This document shows positions 50,336 to 60,942 of a stretch of DNA of 64,000 bases, in pieces. Both the position numbers and the translations under genes were made by a program. The notes under the pieces were generated by a model. That model was not told the origin of the DNA, made no database searches, and saw only the letters and a list, made by a program, of their open reading frames with translations. Origin of the DNA: Primulina eburnea (lineage: Eukaryota > Streptophyta > Magnoliopsida > Lamiales > Gesneriaceae); NCBI RefSeq assembly GCF_022965805.1, contig NC_133101.1:17083054-17147053 (forward strand), in the 5' to 3' direction. Position 1 is the stretch's first letter, and every line of letters begins with the position of its first letter.

Positions 50336-52211
50336 ATGACATATAATCAATTTGATCCACTGGATATACGGAGCGAAATGACCGCTAGTCGCGGTGCTTC
50401 TCCACAGCGAACAACACCATCGACAACACCACCTACTGAGCTTCCAACTGAAAATTCTTTGCAGATTGTGCCAATTGGTCCTGAACCCATCCCGTTAGAA
50501 GAAATCGCACCAGGGGAACCAGGAAATCCGTGGGATCCTGACAATCCCCCAGATTTCAACGCATATCGGAGGGCGTTTCCCACGCAACCGGAAATCTTTC
50601 GACGAAAATCCAAGCGCCAGGCTGGCTACTGCCCCAACTTTGATGCACCGAAGAAGCCACGCATGGCCACCTACTTCACCCTTGATCCAGACTTTTCGTC
50701 CGGAGATGACTCAAATGATGATAATTTTGAGTTGGTTCATCGAAAGCGGTCAGCTCGTACAAAGAAAACATCTGTTCAGCCGTCCTCCTCTGCTCCTCCA
50801 ACTGATAAATCTCCGGAGCCCCCTAACGAGGTATGTTTCTCTTCTGATGATGAACAGTCTTTGGCAGACTTTATGAACAGCTTGAAAGAGGCAAAATCCA
50901 GGCAGGACGTGGGGCCTACTAGGGATGAAGCCGCACCATGTGTCTCTGAGGAGATTGACACAAACTCTGATTCTGAATCTGAAGCTAAAGAATCTGAGAG
51001 TGCCACTGCTCCTGAAGTTGAACCTGAAGAACCTACTGAAGGTGTTGATATAGATGTTGAGATAGTGTTGACAACACAGAAACTGTAGACTACAATCTTG
51101 CCCACTCCTTCTCGACAAGATTCTACTATGAGGTGGCTGTTAGCAGATGAGCTCTTTATGCTCATCGAGAATTTATTGAAGAACGAAATATCGACTTTGA
51201 AGCGTACGGAAGGTATAACTTAACTATTTTTTTTGAAAATCAAAGGCTGAGTTCTACCGTAAATTCTGTCACGCCTTATGCAAGAAAATCGATACTTGAA
51301 TTCTACTGCAACTTGGTATCCGCTATCGGAAATGGGCGATCTGTCAAGTGTGGCAGAGTGTTTGTTCGGGATATCATTTACGATTTCTCTCCATTCTCTA
51401 TCAATGATTTCTACAAAACTCCATTGGAAGACGATACTGCTGACCTTCCTCACATTGACACAATCACTTCTGTCCTTACTGGCGGAATTGTCACTGCGTT
51501 TCCATACCTTCCTCAACGTCTTTCTGCAGCAAATTTGACTTCGTTCTACTCTGTCTACACAAAACGGCGATCCGTAACTGGACCCCATCTACAAACTCTA
51601 CTGTGGTTACATGGCCACAAGCCATTGTCCTGTTCACTATAGGGACCGGGCGTCATTTCAATTTTGGACAGTTGATCTTCACCACTGTCATGAAATTTTC
51701 TGAAGGGCAGATGAAGTCTGTCAAATTGCTATTCCCCTCTCTTATATTTGGGATCCTTGAGTCTCAAGGGTTTGTGCCTGATGAAGATGATCAGCTAACA
51801 GAGATTGGAGAAACATTAAAAATCTCTCCTGCTTTTCTCCGCGGAAATCGGAAAGTGGACCTTCCTTGGTCGGCCAATGTGGCAACTGGTGTTGCTATCC
51901 CCACAGCTGGTGTTACTCCAAGTATTGGCAATACTGATCCATCCTCATCCAGGGCTGACGGATTTGTCAAGATTTCCTCCTCTGCAATACATGTTCAAAT
52001 TGCCTTTGGGCTTCAACAAATCCAACAGGCACGTGATACGATTAACTTTGCAAACCAGCAGATCACTCAGGCCACCACTACAATCGCCTATCATGAAAAT
52101 CTGATTGCTGGGTATAAGCTATCACTTGAGGAAGGATTGCATTTTGATCAAAAAGGGGGAGATGATGCAGATGCTGATGGTAATAGTGCAGATGGAGATG
52201 AAGAAGACTGA
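50336..52211 (+). pseudogene. Downstream (third) gene of Sirevirus-like Copia, broken
   Basis: A probable start at 50336 opens a Pro/Ser/Glu-rich segment (FDPLDIRSEMTASRG..., KRQAGYCPNFDAPKKPRM, many acidic runs) that stops at 51088. In the next frame, after a TGA at 51148, a folded domain is visible (ALYAHREFIEERNIDF, ILEFYCNLVSAIGN, VFVRDIIYDFSPFSINDFY). This resembles the 'putative plant transposon protein' domain seen in many plant annotations. A further frame change near 51555 leads to NWTPSTN, FNFGQLIFTTVMKF and LLFPSLIFGILESQGF. The C-terminus is Gln/Thr-rich, helical-looking and very acidic, ending at 52211. Sireviruses often carry an 'envelope-like' gene here; I see no signal peptide or convincing fusion or membrane segment. 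Function unknown. Confidence 0.6.
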
Positions 52212-52511
52212 TGCTGATTAATTTGGGTTTGGAGTTGGTTTATTACTAATCTTTCATGCTAATCTTTCATGCCCTGTAGTTGGTTTATGTTTGTTAGAAA
52301 AGTTTCCTTGTTTAGTTTACTGGTGTGCTCTCTATTTTCCTGTGATAGTTGATACCTAACTGTTTATACAGTGTTGTAAGTTAGTGTTGACAACACTGAT
52401 CACAACACTGATAAACTAACTTGACAAATTTAGGGGGAGCCATATTTTAACAACTCAGGGGGAGCTGCAAACTGGTCAACCATCACCTTTGAAACTTTTG
52501 TCCAGAAATGC

Positions 52512-52526
52512 AAAAAAAGGGGAGTT
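52512..52526 (+). other. Polypurine tract (Copia element 1)
   Basis: AAAAAAAGGGGAG before the 3' LTR. Two further purine runs (AGGGGGAG near 52432 and 52457) precede it. Confidence 0.8.
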
Positions 52527-53332
52527 TGAAAGGAATCGTGAATTCCAACTAATTATTTATTTTTGCCTTTCTAGACAAGATTGTGATTTGTTTCCTTAAT
52601 AATTAATGATAAGCATATTGCTGAAAATTATTTGATATAATTGAGAAATTATATTTAAGATAATTTACTATTTTATGGAGAGTGGAGTCTAAGTGTATCT
52701 GTGGATTTTCATTGTTTATAGAGATTTGGAGATCTAGGTCAAGGAAGATATACATATATATCGGCGAAAGACATAGAGAGGGGTCAGAGAAAAATATAGA
52801 GTGCTGTGAAGAGGTTCTGACAGCTGCTGGAGTTTTTGAATGAATCGTGGGAAAGATTTACATTGAAGATCTACTCAGGGTGCTCGACCAATCCACGGAG
52901 ATAATTAAGTGTTGCTGCTTGGTGTCAACAACACTCGATGAACAACACTGACGCAGAGTGTTGATCAACGAGTAATTTCGTTTGGTTTTAAGCAATACAT
53001 GTTTTTATTTATTCATCTAGATTTGATTTCTGTTTTCCTTGGAGTGTTAAGGAAATTTGATTTTGTTATATTCACTAGTATTGATTTAGGTGTAAACGCT
53101 GAACTTAATTTTTTTTAGTGAATTTATTGTCACTGAGGCTTCGCACAAGTATTCGTACTTGTGCATAATTTAAGTTTGGTGTTCTATTTATTAAAAGCAT
53201 CGTGGTGTGTTCTACTTATTAAATTCCGCTGCAGTATTGTGTAACTGTGTTGCCAACACCTGAACACAACACCTACGTCTGATATACACAATACAATAAT
53301 TTTCTGAACGTTTATGTTAAGCAGACCATACA
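52527..53332 (+). repeat. Copia 3' LTR
   Basis: Begins TGAAAGGAATCGTGAATTCC and ends ACCATACA before the ATTCT duplication. I count roughly forty differences from the 5' LTR over 800 bp by eye. Confidence 0.92.
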
Positions 53333-53337
53333 ATTCT

Positions 53338-53693
53338 TTTACTAAGCTCAATGGATATAAACGTTGTAATTATGATGGGCAACGTACAGAGTAATAATGG
53401 AATTTTTTTGGTAAAATATATAATAGAATTTGGAGCATCATCATCGAATATTTAGTTGAATTCTTCGGTTTTTGAAATTATGACGTGGTTCATTCAAAAG
53501 TTACTGCTTTCCATTGAATTAGTTGGAGCTAATTTTGACCAAGAATGAAATTAATTAGGGAATAATTTGTTTAATATCTGACATGTTCATGATGGATTTA
53601 ACATGAGATAAGATGATTAAACTTAAATTAGTAGCTGACGGAACCTTTAAATTCATTGCAGTTACCTTACTACCGATATTTTTGGGACTAGAT
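53338..53693. other. Spacer, nothing recognised
   Basis: Host DNA between the Copia element and the second MITE copy. Confidence 0.5.
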
Positions 53694-53702
53694 GAATTCT
53701 TT

Positions 53703-53884
53703 TAGTGGGTCTCATGTGAGACCGTCTCACGGATCGTAATCTGTGAGACGGGTCAACCCTACCCATATTCACAATAAAAAGTAATACTCTTAGCATAAAA
53801 AGTAATACTTTTTATTGGATGATCCAAATAAGAGATCCGTCTCACAAATACGATCCGTGAGACCGTCTCACACAAGTTTTTGCC
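53703..53884. mobile_element. 182-bp MITE, copy 2
   Basis: Same length and structure as 13183-13364. Flanks GAATTCTTT (53694-53702) and GAATTCCTT (53885-53893) match at eight of nine bases. Confidence 0.8.
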
Positions 53885-53893
53885 GAATTCCTT

Positions 53894-54949
53894 TCGCAAA
53901 CACGATGGATCATCGACATGCTTAATGAGATGTTATCTTTTAAGGTATTGTCTCAAGATTATATCCAAATGTGGATATTTATCAATATACGTGTGATCCA
54001 CATTTTATCACATTTCGCATTAGATACATCGTGGATGTATTATTATAATGATAACATTAAATTTTCTCGCCACAAATTTCTAGCATTAATTCCAACATTG
54101 TTTGTGATCCCACCACACACTGTTTGGTGAGAGCTTACATTGAAGCTTTACGTCTTTGTTTCATCCATATTTTGCATCGTGTTTTACAATAATTGAAGTT
54201 TAAAATAATTATATTACCTATATTCTTTCAATTTGTTATCTCTATATTATAAATATTTTGTTATCTCATCTGACTAATCAAATGTTGTATATTATGATTG
54301 GTAAATAATTTCGTTCGGTATCAACCAATACAGCTATGTGAAGATTTTAATGATTTTTTTACTTATATAATAAATATATTTAATCTTATTTTTTATTAAA
54401 AAATTGATTTTGAGGTTGATATAATAAAATAGTTATAATATTGTTCCAATGTATACCAACGTAAATGATGCATTGGACAATATTATAACTAGAAAAAAAA
54501 TCAAATTTTTGTTACGTAGGTTTTTTTCATGCTATTGGTTAATTAATGATCTTAATCTATTAACTCGATCACATTTTTTTTTTCAATTTTAGTACTTTTT
54601 CATCAGAATATTATAATGCAATGTCTCTTACCATGTCAATAGTTTTCAGTGTCACCTAGTTATTTTTTATGCCAATTTTAATTATTACGATCCTGCCGTC
54701 CAGCAGAGAAAAATTCAAAGTCGAATCATGCACAAGCTGGTGATACAAATGAAGAAATGTATCCATATTTAATTCGGTATATATTTTTGTAATTAATTAT
54801 TTGTTAATCCTTTTTGTGATGACAACTGGACAAGTGTAGTAAGATGATGAAAATCAAAAAAGTCGTGTGAATTATGTGTTTAGCCTATTTGTCAAAGACG
54901 GCTTTTTAAACAAATAATACTATATATATATATATATCACGTCGGATTT
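53894..54949. other. AT-rich intergenic DNA
   Basis: A short plus-strand open frame at 53918 has no recognisable features; nothing else seen. Confidence 0.5.
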
Positions 54950-55138
54950 GGATATCGATAGAGATGACAATTTTCTCTGTGGGGCATGGCAATTTTCCTC
55001 GCGACCCGAAACGGGGCGAGTTCGGGAGAAAGTTAATGGATTTGGTTTCGGGTTCGGAGATTTTTAAAAATCCCCGAAATATATTGAGGCGGGTTTAGGA
55101 ATCCTATCCCCATACCAAATCCTCCCAAACCCGCCCCG

Positions 55139-55204
<66 letters not shown>

Positions 55205-55520
55205 CACGAGTTTGATCTTTTATATTTATTGGAACTATAGATTTTTTTTTAGAATATTGAATTATGGATTATTAATGTTATGTAAGTTTTATGTATATCA
55301 TTGAATTTTTGTATCAATACTTTATAAGTCAAATTGTGTCAATTCAATAAATACTTAAAGTTTCATATAAAAAAAAATTCAAGTGGGGACGGGGGTGGGG
55401 GTGGGGATCCCCATTCTCGCGGGGTCGGGGATGGGGGCAAGGATGGGGCGGGGATATAAATCGGGGGCGGGGATGAGGATGGCAAATCCTGCCATCGCCT
55501 CGGCCCATTGCAATCCCTAG
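54950..55520. mobile_element. GC-rich MITE-like element (GGGGCGGGGAT type)
   Basis: Ends read TAGAGATGACAAT and, inverted, TAGGGATTGCAAT. Inside, C-rich blocks on the left (AACCCGCCCCGATAA) face G-rich blocks on the right (GGGGATGGGG, GGGGCGGGGATATAAATCG). These could fold back around a (TA)n run and a 170-bp AT-rich middle. Flanking duplication is imperfect (GATATCGA / GACATAGA at best). This resembles the common plant CAATGGGGCGGGG repeat; superfamily not proven. Confidence 0.6.
55143..55198. repeat. (TA)n microsatellite
   Basis: About 28 TA dinucleotides inside the GC-rich MITE-like element. Confidence 0.92.
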
Positions 55521-55949
55521 ACATAGAGTATGGATGCATATATTTCTTTCGTAAGGCGTAAAAAATGGTTTCTATTTCTTTTTAAAAAATCTGAACGAAA
55601 CATGGAAAACAGGGAAAATTGCATAATAAACATAGAGGATCGATGAAAAAAAGTTTTCCAAAGATAGTATTGTGTACTCAATTTTTTTTTTTCCATTTAT
55701 TATGATGGTTTCTTCGAAATTTTATAACGATCATGGGCCATGAGGTTGAACCAACATGAGTCTCGGTCCATACCCAGCACCACTACTGATCATGGGTCGT
55801 TAGGATGATCCCCAACAGTGCCACTCATAGAATATCTCACTCCTAGAAAGTGGTTTCTTTCGCCTGCTCCAACATTTGAACCCAGGACCTCCATGCATAA
55901 GTAAATATATTCTTAAAGTGTGGGTACCAGTTGAGCTATCTGTAACATC
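55521..55949. other. Spacer, nothing recognised
   Basis: No gene or repeat could be supported. Confidence 0.5.
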
Positions 55950-57116
55950 TACCGTTTTAAAAGTGCGGAAATATATAAATATCATTTAAAAATAATCATA
56001 CGTAATTACCAATAAAAATATAGCGGAGTAAAAATCCTAACTTCAAACAATAAAATAAAACAGCGTAAAAATGCTCATATCCTATCAATAACATAAAATC
56101 ATGAGGTCCTCGGGTCATGTCGCCCACCCGGTCCGCCGGCTCAGAGTTCAGAACCTCCAGTCCCTTCAAAATCATGATCACCTGCATCACACACGCCTAG
56201 TGATTTTACAGCTGTGAAAAATATCGTAATCAACATACATTTCATGTCTGCAGTAAAATCATATGCATAAACGTGACATGTCAAAACATGATAATAATCA
56301 TAGCTTGTATCATTGTATCAGCATATACGTGTTCATGTTCTTAATTTGAATTGCGTTCGTCAGCTGTGACTTTCGTATTATCATGTCATTCGATGGATCC
56401 ATCTACGTGTAACCGAGGTACCCGGCGGCAGAGGCATCATCGACAGCATTACCCATACACTGAGCCCCAACCTTTCGTGTCATCATGTCATCGTGTCATT
56501 GTGTCAGTTACAAACAACTCTCATCCTTCAAAACAAGTCATCATATTCACCACTTAAATAAAAGCATGCATATACATAATTTTTTCTTTAAACCAAGCAT
56601 ACAACGTATTTATCGTACTTCCATAAAAATCATGACCATGATGCATAAACATTTAAAACATGATAAGATTGTGCTCACGGCGCTGCCAGGACCAAAATCT
56701 CACCCTAGGTGCAAAATGACCATTTTGTCCCTAGAAACCCAAAAATTACCGTTTTACCCCTAGTCCTCTAAAATTGTACCCGAAGCTTACCAAACTCCTT
56801 AAAATGTCTCAAAACATATTTAAAAACATTCTTAGACGTAAAATCAAGCCCAATACCAAACTTAACCGATTCGTTTTAAAACTTGGACCGGGGTCCCGGT
56901 TTTAACCCGAACCGACTCGAAACTTAACCCAAATTTCTCCCAAATTTAACCATGCTTAAAATACATACCACCAGCCTTTAAACCAAATTTTCCAGCAAAC
57001 TAAAACCCACGAAAAACAAGCCACTAGTTGCTGGAATTTCAGTCAAGCTTCGCTCGAACAACCCCATGTGCAAACCCTCTATAATTTCGCGTTTTAGCCC
57101 ACAACCGATGGACCAG
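55950..57116 (-). mobile_element. Ty3/gypsy LTR-like segment, cut by a Copia insertion
   Basis: The texture is that of a gypsy LTR read on the minus strand: AAATCATGAGGTCCTCGGG, ACCGAGGTACCCGGCGG, GATGGATCCATC and repeated TGTCATCATGTCATCGTGTC, with TGTAACATC at its left edge. No coding remnant accompanies it. The second Copia element begins at 57117 in its right part, so this LTR is the older insertion. Boundaries are approximate. Confidence 0.5.
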
Positions 57117-58111
57117 TGTTGGAAACACAAATTTCAAATGTTTGACAAACTGAGCATCTAACTGATCTAAAAATAATGATAACTGATCTAAAACATGTTG
57201 CCATTAATAGAGGAAAAACACGTAGACTTTCGAAGGCAACTGAACTACGCAGACAACTGACTGATCAGTTATTACAAACATTTGTGAGCTTCTAAACTAC
57301 ATTCTATCAGCTGATCCCTCAACTATACACGTCATTAGTTAAGACATTCAACCGACAAAAGCTGACTGCAACAAGTAGTGGGATCACTGCATTACAGAAA
57401 AGCTGCAGTGTACGACTGTCAGAAGAATGTTGACGTGGCATGCAACAAATAGAAAGGTTCAAATTGTATTTAATATCACTGTTGGAGGGGAGCCTATAAA
57501 TAGCAGAGAAGAGCAACTGAAGACAACTCTCGAACTACTGAATCATTGAACATCTGAATTTTTAGCACTCGAAATCTATTCAGTTACTCTGCTGAAATTT
57601 TTGTAAACAGAAAAGCTCACGTTTATTGAATACATTCATAGCTGCTAGGCTATAATTCGAGCTTTCAACACAAACTGTATTACTCGATCTAGAAGAGATC
57701 AATTGTGTTAGATTTATTCAGTTCTATTGAGTTCTGAATACTAGTTTGTAACTAAGAGTTTTAGTTTGGCATTGTTAAGTCCAAAACTGAAGTGAGTCTG
57801 TACAAGTATTTGTATCGATCAAAGTCTTTTAGTGTATATCCTATCCTTGAGATAGAAGGGGTGACGTAGGAGTGTTTGAAATCTCCAAACATCCATAAAA
57901 TCTTGTGTCTTATTATTTCAGTTTTTTATTCTATCTATCAGTCTGGTTATTTTCGCACAACTATTTGTTAACTGATTGATATTGACTTATAAGATTCCTG
58001 AGTATCATTTTATCACTAAACCAACTCATCAGTCGAAAAAGTTTTGAAAATTATGAGTGTTTATTCAAACGCCTCTTCTAAACACTCTTTCATCCTTAAC
58101 CGATCCTATCA
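57117..58111 (+). repeat. 5' LTR of Copia element 2
   Basis: Starts TGTTGGAAACAC and ends CCTATCA two bases before the primer binding site. A TATA box lies 380 bp in. The 57825-57930 part matches the fragment at about 1300-1410. Confidence 0.8.
57495..57502 (+). promoter_or_regulatory. LTR TATA box
   Basis: TATAAATA within CCTATAAATAGCAG. It is well placed for transcription starting about 30 bp downstream in the LTR. Confidence 0.7.
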
Positions 58112-58113
58112 AG

Positions 58114-58125
58114 TGGTATCAGAGC
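58114..58125 (+). other. Primer binding site (Copia element 2)
   Basis: TGGTATCAGAGC, initiator tRNA-Met complement. Confidence 0.9.
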
Positions 58126-58134
58126 AGTTGAATC

Positions 58135-59625
58135 ATGTTCCAGAATACTTCCATATACAAACTGATCAATATGTCTTCATTCAACAAAATTCCAATGTTT
58201 TCCAGAGAAGACTTTGATGATTGGAAAATCAGAATTCAGACTCATTTAGCTACACAAGATGATGACATGTTGTACGTTATCATAGATGGACCCATGCAGA
58301 TATTGAAGGCAAACACAACTGTTTCCATAACAGATGGGGCACCACATCGTATTGAAAAGCCCCGAGATGAATAGGGCAGCTGAAGATAAGAGAAAAGCCA
58401 ATCTGGACAACGTGGCTAGAGACATCCTATACAAAACGCTGGATAAAGTCACTTTCAGAAAGATAAAAATGTGTAAAACTGCCCACTGAAGGTAGTCAGA
58501 GATCTTCCCAAGGAATGAGATGTTAAGACCATGGCAATGAGAGACTCAAAGGACCTGAACAAGGTCAAACTTCATGATTTATTTGCCGACTTAAAAGCCT
58601 ACGAGTTTGAGTTGCAAACCGGAGAAGGAGAACCTTCTACACCAGCTGCTACAACTGCCTTAACAGCTGTCAAATTGGAGCCAACTGGTTCAGTTGAAAA
58701 ATTTGCTGATCAGTTAAGTAATGATCCTATGTCATTATTTGTCAAAAAATTTGGAAGATTCATGAGAAGAAACCAAGGAAATTTCCAAAGACAATATCAG
58801 AAGAATCATTCCAAAGAAGAACCTAATGCTTGCTAAAACTATGGCAAAACTGGTCATTTCATTGTTCCCAAGCCTAAGAAGGACAGTCGTGGCTCAACTG
58901 AGAAAGGAAAGAAATCCTATGAGCACAAAAGAAGATCGAAAGATGACAAAAAATATTACAGAAAGAAACATGAGGTGCTTCTAGCTGAGGAAAGCAAGTC
59001 AAAATAGGTAGAATCTGACAGTGATGATTCAGATTCTGAGAGCTTGAGCTGCTCTAGTGACGATGATGAAGAAGTCAAGTGTCTAATGGCTGATGACACA
59101 GAACTGGAGTCAACAAGTATTTGACTTTAGCTCAACTGATTTCACATGTGATGAACTCATTTCTACATTTCATGACATGGTGAATGAATATCACAAGATT
59201 GTCTTATCTTTTGAGAAAGCTAGAGCAAAGCAAACTGATCCCATAGACAACAAAACTGAAACTGATGAATCAGTTGAGTCTTAAAAGGGAGATTGCTGGG
59301 TTCAACGCTGAAAGAAGCAAGAATCAATCAATGATTCAGCAGTTGATGCTTGAAAATTCAAAGCAAACTGAGCTTATTACAGCATGGAACAAATCATCTG
59401 TAAATTAGCTGAAATACAAGATAAAAAAAAATCAGTTACTGATAAAACTGGTTTAGTGTTCAACAACCAAGATGAAAATTCCACCAGTGATACTCAACCT
59501 AAAATGAACATGAACAAAGGGAAATACATTCACTTTGTAAAATCAGTTATGATACAAGAAAAAGTAGAGCCAAGTAAACCAGTTATACAAATAAGAACAA
59601 AGCTAGAAGATATGGTATTGGTTAT
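58135..59625 (+). pseudogene. Copia element 2 gag, broken
   Basis: Starts MFQNTSIYKLINMSSF and gives the gag core entry (REDFDDWKIRIQTHL, then MLYVIIDGPMQI) before a TAG near 58372. Part of the core between about 58380 and 58530 is shortened or frame-shifted. An open piece at 58531-58836 has DLFADLKAYEFELQT and SLFVKKFGRFMRR. A degenerate knuckle follows near 58830-58870 (NYGKTGHFIV, missing cysteines), then a Lys-rich and acidic tail with stops. The solo LTR at 59626 interrupts it. Confidence 0.75.
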
Positions 59626-60942
59626 TGTTGGGTGTTTTCTTTATTGCTCGCAAGTGCACGACGTCAAGTTATAGTAAAATGTATTTTTGAGTACAAGTGT
59701 CAATCCCACGAGAAGTGTGTATATAAACGTATATCAGTTCTTGTAATTAAAATAGTCTTGAATTTATTTAGAATAATCAATTAAAAGATTTGTTTGCAAG
59801 AATAACTAAATTGAAAATGGATTTAAATGTAACACCAAATTTTAGCAAATAACAATGAAATAAAAGATCTAGAGGTCCGATTTCACGCAACCGTCCACCA
59901 TGTGTAATTTCTTGTAGCTATGTTATAAAAATCCTTCTTATTCATTAGCCAAAAATCCTATAATTATCTACTCCCTCTCCCGAGTGATAAGTAGATGTTG
60001 GTTATCTAAAAATGGATTGCGACATCCCCATCAACAATCTACAATTAAATAACACATCAAGCACTAGATTCTCTATGGGCTTCGATAGCATTATAGGCCC
60101 TTCCAAACTCTATAAATACCATTGACATATTTTTCCCTTTTCTTGTTTATAATTTCCTCTTCCGAGTGATAAATTGTAAACATATAAATCATTCAAATTA
60201 TGGCCAATAAATTGAAAGCATTAAGATTAGAACAATACAAATGAACAATATGAAGAACTTAAATAGCTTAGTTCATAAATTCCAACACATGGTTTCTAGT
60301 TTTGTTCCATCTTTTCTCTAGAAATAAAAATTAGTTCATAATAACACAAACAAAACAATAGAACATGATTCTAAAACAAGACATCTCAAATGAAAAACAA
60401 AAGAAAGAAGAACTTAGAACAAGAGTTTGAAATGCTGATTCCGTCCCCGGAGTTGTGCAAAAGATTTCCCAAAAACTTGATGAACTTGGGTTTTCAATCT
60501 TCTAGCAGCAGCCTCCACTCTTCCCTTGGCTCCCCAATACCCTATATGGTAAGTAAATGATGAATTTTACTAGTCCCAGACAAGCCCCAATTCGCAACAC
60601 ACCAAAATCTTGGACTTCCATGCGCAGCACACCAAAATACAGATTTTTTGGATTCTGTCTTGCAAGGACCGCGGGTGCGGTTAGGAAGTCAGCGCGGGTG
60701 CGGTGCAAGCTACTAGTGTGTGAGCGCGGGTGCAATATGTTTTTCAGCGCGGGTGCGATGTAGCTTTTGTATTTTTGCATCTTTTGCACTTTCCAATTCA
60801 ACATTTTAATACTCCAAACTCTCATCGTAAGCTTCCAAACTATAACAACAAAAACAACAACAAATCGCATAAAACCTGCTCAAGAATCACAAAATTTCAA
60901 GTTAAATACTAGTAATAAAAGTGCAATAAATTGCACTTATCA
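59626..60942 (-). mobile_element. Solo LTR, 1317 bp, inside Copia element 2
   Basis: Perfect 5-bp duplication GTTAT (59621-59625, 60943-60947) with termini TGTTGGGTG...CTTATCA, also TG...CA when reversed. There are no coding motifs and no second repeat, so it is a single LTR left after recombination. Orientation is inferred as minus. It contains the CGCACCCGCGGT-type block, in the same relative orientation as in the gypsy LTR at 34.6 kb. Confidence 0.88.
60660..60762 (-). repeat. Four CGCACCCGCG-type motifs in the solo LTR
   Basis: Plus strand reads ACCGCGGGTGCGGT, AGCGCGGGTGCGGT, AGCGCGGGTGCAAT and AGCGCGGGTGCGAT within about 100 bp. This is the reverse complement of the gypsy LTR motif. 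Confidence 0.9.

Larger units (their letters stand above)
43429..53332 (+). mobile_element. Complete-ended Copia element, Sirevirus-like
   Basis: Perfect 5-bp duplication ATTCT (43424-43428, 53333-53337), LTRs of about 801 and 806 bp starting TGAAAGGAATCG, tRNA-Met primer binding site and polypurine tract. Order is gag, protease, integrase, reverse transcriptase, RNase H, then an extra downstream gene before the 3' LTR. That is the layout of Sireviruses. LTRs differ at roughly 5% of positions by eye, and every coding section has stops or frameshifts. GTGTTG/CAACAC words are scattered through it. Confidence 0.93.
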
